From contig DASXOB010000017.1 of the NCBI GenBank assembly GCA_036494545.1, positions 62,001 to 126,000 on the forward strand: a stretch of 64,000 bases of DNA, given 5' to 3'. This document shows, in pieces, positions 60,911 through 64,000 of this stretch. Both the position numbers and the translations under genes were made by a program. Source of the stretch: JAICXG01 sp036494545. Its GTDB lineage: Bacteria; Verrucomicrobiota; Verrucomicrobiia; Chthoniobacterales; UBA10450. The notes beneath the pieces are model-generated. The model searched no databases and had not been told where the DNA came from. It saw only the letters and a list, made by a program, of their open reading frames with translations. The number at the start of each line of letters is the position of its first letter. The first letter of the stretch is position 1.

Positions 60911-63316
60911 ATGATACCTAACGATCTTCGCTACGCCTTTCGCATTCTCTTCAAGACACCCGGTTTCAGCCTGGTTGCGATTCTTACCCTCGCGCTCGGG
61001 ATTGCTGCGAGCACGGCCATCTTCAGCGTGATCGACGGCGTCCTTTTGCATCCTCTGCCTTATCCGAAGTCCGAAGAAATTCTCACCGTCACGCAAACGA
61101 CTCGCAGCACTGGTATTTCGCAGGAAGCCTCCTCGCCCGCTAATTATCTCGATTGGCGCGCGCAGAACGATGTTTTTTCCGAGATGGCTGCTGCTTCGGG
61201 CGCACAAGCGGACATTACCGGCGGCGATCAACCTGAGCGCATTCGAGTCACGCACACGACCGCAAATTTCTTTCGTCTTTTCCAAGTGCACCCACTGCTT
61301 GGGCGCACCCTTCTGCCCTCGGATGACACGTTGGCGGGCGATCACGTTGTGGTCCTTGGTGCGCAATTGTGGGCGCGCCGCTATGGATCGGAGAAAGCGA
61401 TTATCGGCCGCGAGCTCATGCTCGATGGCGAACCGCGCACAATCGTGGGCGTAATGCCGTCGAATTTTTCGCCGGACGATTACGGTGAGGTTTGGGTGCC
61501 TTCGCCCTTCGGAGTTCCACCAAACTCGCTGCGGCTTCATCAAGATCCGCGCCTTATCCGTGACAGCACGTACCTTGACGTTTGGGCGCGGCTGAAGCAC
61601 GGCGTCTCCCTCGAGCGAGCTGCCACGCAGCTGAATGCGATCTCGTTGCGCCTGCAAAAGCAGTACCCGGACAGCGATAACGACACGGGCATTCGACTTA
61701 CACCGCTGCATGAGGACGCGATCGGTTCGCTTCGTCCGGTCTTGCTTCTCCTGGCAGCCGCAGTCGGCGCCCTTCTGCTCATCGGCTGCGTGAACGTGGC
61801 AAATCTCCTCCTGACTCGAGCCACGCTGCGTTCCCGGGAAATCTCCATTCGCGCGGCGCTGGGAGCCAGTCGCGCTCGCATCGTTAGGCAATTGCTCACC
61901 GAAAGCGTCGTCCTGGCAGTGCTCGGCGGTTCGTTAGGGGTGATGCTGGCGGGCTGGGCGATTCCGCTATTGCTCTCGATTGGCCCGCCACATCTCACCG
62001 CCTTCAAGGGCATAGGACTGAACGGCGAAGTGCTCGTCTTTAGTCTCGCAATCTCTGTTCTTACCGGAATTCTGTTCGGTCTCGCTCCAGCGTTGAGCGC
62101 TTCTTCCGCCACGCCCGCAGTTGCCTTGAATCAGGGCGAACGAGGCACGGCCAGCAGCGGTCACAGCCGCGCCATCCTCATCGCTCTGGAGGTGGCGCTC
62201 TCGCTTGTGCTGCTCATTGGAGCGGGGCTTCTCGTGCGAAGTTTTGCCAACCTCGCCGCGGTTGATCCAGGATTTCGCAGCGATCATTTGCTCATCTTCA
62301 ACCTTGGTGCGCCGGCGCGATGGCCGGCGGAGCGACAGGCTGCCTTTTACGAGCAGACGCTCGCGCGTTTGCGCGAAATGCCGGGAGCGAAAAATGTCGG
62401 TGCGGTAAGCCGGCTTCCACTCTCAGGTGGTAACAGCGCGCGCTCATTTCGTATCGGCGGTGGCAAGTCGGATTACGACGCCGACATTCGCATCGCGACG
62501 CCGGATTATTTTAAAACGCTCGGCATTCCGCTTTTGCGCGGCCGGAACTTCGATGCGCACGATGTGAAGGACGCGCCTTTGGTCGCGATCATCAACGAAG
62601 CGGCGGCGCGCGCCTTTTTCCCAGGGGAAGATCCGCTCGGCAAAGTGATCACCAACTTCGGGCCGAACAGCATTTCGATGCAGATCGTCGGCGTAGTCGG
62701 CAATGTGCGGCACTTCGCGCTCGATCGTCAGCCGCGTCCGGAGATCTACCAGCCGTTGGGCCAGGGCATGTGGCCAAGCGTCTTCGTCGGGATCCGGACC
62801 GAGCTGGAGGATCCGCTCGTGCTCCTGTCGAATGCGCGGAAAGCAGTCTCGAGCGTGGACCGCAATGTCCCACTCGGCCAGCCGCGCACGATGCAGGATT
62901 TTATTGATCGCTCGCTGCAGCAAAGGCGTTTCACTGTGGTGTTGCTGGCGATTTTTGCCGGTGTCGCTTTGGTATTGGCAACTGTCGGTTTGTACGGCGT
63001 GATCTCATACTCGGTCGCGCAGCGGACACGCGAACTTGGAATCCGCCTGGCGCTCGGTGCGCAACGACGGGATGTGCTTCGCCTCGTTGTGCAGGAAGGG
63101 ATGCGCTTTGTCGCGCTCGGGATCGGTGCAGGTCTGGCCGGTGCCTTCGCTCTCACCCGTCTGATGAAAAGTTTGCTCTATGGCGTGGGTACGGCCGATC
63201 CGCCAACGTTCGCCGCCCTTACAGTTGTCCTCGGCAGCGTGGCATTGATTGCATGCCTCATCCCGGCATTCCGCGCCACGCAAGTCAACCCAATCGAAGC
63301 GCTGCGTCACGAATGA
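60911..63316 (+). CDS. ADOP permease, array copy 16
   Basis: 801 residues, N-terminus MIPNDLRYAFRILFKTPGF, tail NPIEALRHE. Relative to the usual MNDLRYAF it carries two extra residues (Ile-Pro), encoded where a CCTAACGA word spans codons 3-5 (60917-60924). The first helix has GIAASTAIFSV for GIGANTAIFSV. The unit-one core is near 276 (AAVGALLLIGCVNVANLLLT) and the last near 676 (GLYGVISYSVAQRTRELGIR); the C-terminal part resembles the 53478 copy. The exact 9-mer is at 61881 (IVRQ), with TCGTTAGGG at 61931. Confidence 0.9.
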   Translation: MIPNDLRYAFRILFKTPGFSLVAILTLALGIAASTAIFSVIDGVLLHPLPYPKSEEILTVTQTTRSTGISQEASSPANYLDWRAQNDVFSEMAAASGAQADITGGDQPERIRVTHTTANFFRLFQVHPLLGRTLLPSDDTLAGDHVVVLGAQLWARRYGSEKAIIGRELMLDGEPRTIVGVMPSNFSPDDYGEVWVPSPFGVPPNSLRLHQDPRLIRDSTYLDVWARLKHGVSLERAATQLNAISLRLQKQYPDSDNDTGIRLTPLHEDAIGSLRPVLLLLAAAVGALLLIGCVNVANLLLTRATLRSREISIRAALGASRARIVRQLLTESVVLAVLGGSLGVMLAGWAIPLLLSIGPPHLTAFKGIGLNGEVLVFSLAISVLTGILFGLAPALSASSATPAVALNQGERGTASSGHSRAILIALEVALSLVLLIGAGLLVRSFANLAAVDPGFRSDHLLIFNLGAPARWPAERQAAFYEQTLARLREMPGAKNVGAVSRLPLSGGNSARSFRIGGGKSDYDADIRIATPDYFKTLGIPLLRGRNFDAHDVKDAPLVAIINEAAARAFFPGEDPLGKVITNFGPNSISMQIVGVVGNVRHFALDRQPRPEIYQPLGQGMWPSVFVGIRTELEDPLVLLSNARKAVSSVDRNVPLGQPRTMQDFIDRSLQQRRFTVVLLAIFAGVALVLATVGLYGVISYSVAQRTRELGIRLALGAQRRDVLRLVVQEGMRFVALGIGAGLAGAFALTRLMKSLLYGVGTADPPTFAALTVVLGSVALIACLIPAFRATQVNPIEALRHE

Positions 63317-63349
63317 CCATGATGCAGGGTCGGCGTTGCGAATTTATCT

Positions 63350-63358
63350 GCCTAACAA
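63350..63358 (+). repeat. GCCTAACAA, variant of the iterated 9-mer, in spacer
   Basis: One-base variant ending 4 nt before the ATG at 63363, the same placement as the exact copy at 41239. Confidence 0.7.
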
Positions 63359-63362
63359 TCCT

Positions 63363-64000
63363 ATGAATGATCTCCGTTATGCATTCCGGCAATTGCTCAA
63401 GTCGCCTGCGTTCACTCTCGTTGCGCTTGCCACGCTCGCTCTCGGGATAGGCGCGAATTCGGCCATCTTCAGCGTTATCGAGACAGTCCTCCTGCGGTCG
63501 CTGCCCTTTCCTCAGGCCGATCGACTAACGATGGTCTGGGAGACCGCGCCGCAGCATCCCGGAGAGGAGCGGCAGGTGCACTCGTATCCCGATTACCTCG
63601 ATCTGCGCGCTCAGAATCACACCTTCGCGGGGATAGCGGCGTACTCCGACGCCTCCGTTATCTGGGGAACGGGCGACGAATCGGAGGATGTTCCAGGGCT
63701 CGCTGTGACCTCAGATATCTTTTCAGTGCTCGGGACGCCACCGTTTTTTGGTCGCGGATTTTCGCGCGCTGATGAAAAGCCCGAGGCAGAGCGCGTGGTC
63801 GTGCTGAGTTATTCGTTTTGGCAGCGCCGTTTCGCAGCCGATCCGCATGTGCTGGGGAAAAGGGTCACAGTATCCGGTCATCCTGCCACAATCACCGGCG
63901 TCATGCCCCGGGGTTGGAAATTTCCCGTCCAAGCCGAGAAGGTGGATTATCTCGCTCCGCTTCCGCAGCTTTACCCCGAACCGATCTTGCGCCGAGGTTC
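63363..64000 (+). CDS. ADOP permease, array copy 17, truncated by the window end
   Basis: 212 codons are visible and the frame is open to the end. The N-terminus is MNDLRYAFRQLLKSPAF, followed by the first helix (ALATLALGIGANSAIFSVIE) and most of the first periplasmic domain. Segments such as VHSYPDYLDLRAQ and VMPRGWKFPV place it with the 36389 and 46035 copies. A GACTAACGA variant occurs at 63523, where the 50915 copy has the exact word in the same protein context (RLTMVW). The array clearly continues beyond the window. Confidence 0.92.
   Translation, partial: MNDLRYAFRQLLKSPAFTLVALATLALGIGANSAIFSVIETVLLRSLPFPQADRLTMVWETAPQHPGEERQVHSYPDYLDLRAQNHTFAGIAAYSDASVIWGTGDESEDVPGLAVTSDIFSVLGTPPFFGRGFSRADEKPEAERVVVLSYSFWQRRFAADPHVLGKRVTVSGHPATITGVMPRGWKFPVQAEKVDYLAPLPQLYPEPILRRG

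Larger units (their letters stand above)
1218..63358. repeat. Dispersed iterated 9-mer GCCTAACGA / TCGTTAGGC, about 66 exact copies
   Basis: By-eye count of exact copies. As TCGTTAGGC on the plus strand, starts at 1218, 3602, 5525, 6392, 7586, 11015, 15795, 18585, 19545, 20455, 22291, 24563, 27747, 29803, 29976, 32251, 33336, 33850, 35517, 38097, 39769, 41635, 43697, 44630, 46987, 47082, 49403, 49795, 50356, 52383, 53096, 54468, 54603, 56840, 61881. As GCCTAACGA, starts at 1579, 2550, 3066, 3359, 6130, 7450, 7464, 11505, 21171, 25913, 26573, 28800, 33044, 34322, 34625, 35132, 36369, 38622, 39538, 41080, 41239, 50672, 50877, 51075, 54092, 55196, 58322, 58382, 58972, 60483, 60877. Chance expectation on both strands is about 0.5. 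Copies lie in housekeeping genes, regulators, permeases and spacers. The word is not palindromic and copies are not paired as hairpins. Function unknown; a DNA uptake sequence is the best analogy. Confidence 0.95.

Noticed and set aside
1218..63358. TTAGGC within the 9-mer as a telomere-like repeat
   Set aside because: Copies are single and dispersed, never in tandem arrays of six-base units. The likeness to nematode telomeres is chance.
1218..63358. The 9-mer as paired transcription terminators, as some uptake sequences are
   Set aside because: I found no adjacent inverted copies that could form a hairpin. Close copies (7450/7464, 58322/58382) are direct.
1218..63358. The 9-mer as a CRISPR or integron repeat
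   Set aside because: Spacing is irregular, most copies lie inside conserved coding sequence, and no cas or integrase gene is present.
1..64000. tRNA, rRNA, insertion sequences, phage genes
   Set aside because: I looked for them on both strands and saw none I could support.

Overview
The window is GC-rich bacterial chromosome, almost wholly coding (roughly 97%). It is dominated by a very large family of 'ADOP' permeases, duplicated MacB/FtsX-type proteins of about 800 residues. This family is expanded mainly in Acidobacteriota and Verrucomicrobiota. The 361-residue chorismate synthase and the general gene content make me lean to a soil-type Verrucomicrobiota, but this is inference and no rRNA or tRNA is present to settle it.

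Left block (69-5951, minus strand): a co-directional housekeeping run of cystathionine beta-synthase, cystathionine gamma-synthase/lyase, chorismate synthase, a CvpA-like membrane protein and a CorA magnesium channel. The first two form a transsulfuration pair. A terminator-like hairpin sits directly before the beta-synthase start.

Middle block (6296-21165, plus strand): an NtrC-type sigma-54 response regulator and its histidine kinase, then an SGNH/MBOAT acyl-transfer pair, then a near-perfect sigma-54 promoter at 11672-11687. Downstream of the promoter lie a small ORF, a periplasmic adaptor, a MacB-type ATPase, a 66-residue membrane peptide, an ADOP permease, a second ATPase, a second ADOP permease and an exported DUF4097-type repeat protein. 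This reads as a self-regulated tripartite export system.

Right block (21190-64000, plus strand): seventeen further ADOP genes in one orientation, head to tail with tiny spacers or 8-bp overlaps. They are interrupted once by a two-gene molybdenum hydroxylase (33766-36374). The last ADOP runs off the window. Two spacers hold fossil 3' ends of deleted ADOP genes, so the array has grown and shrunk by recombination.

The most striking signal is not a gene. The non-palindromic 9-mer GCCTAACGA (reverse complement TCGTTAGGC) occurs about 66 times, where about 0.5 is expected by chance. Copies are near-evenly split between strands, about one per kb, and lie in unrelated genes and in spacers. Density, length and lack of symmetry match DNA uptake sequences of naturally competent bacteria, but I know of no description of this word. 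All copies in spacers between co-directional genes read GCCTAACGA on the transcribed strand.
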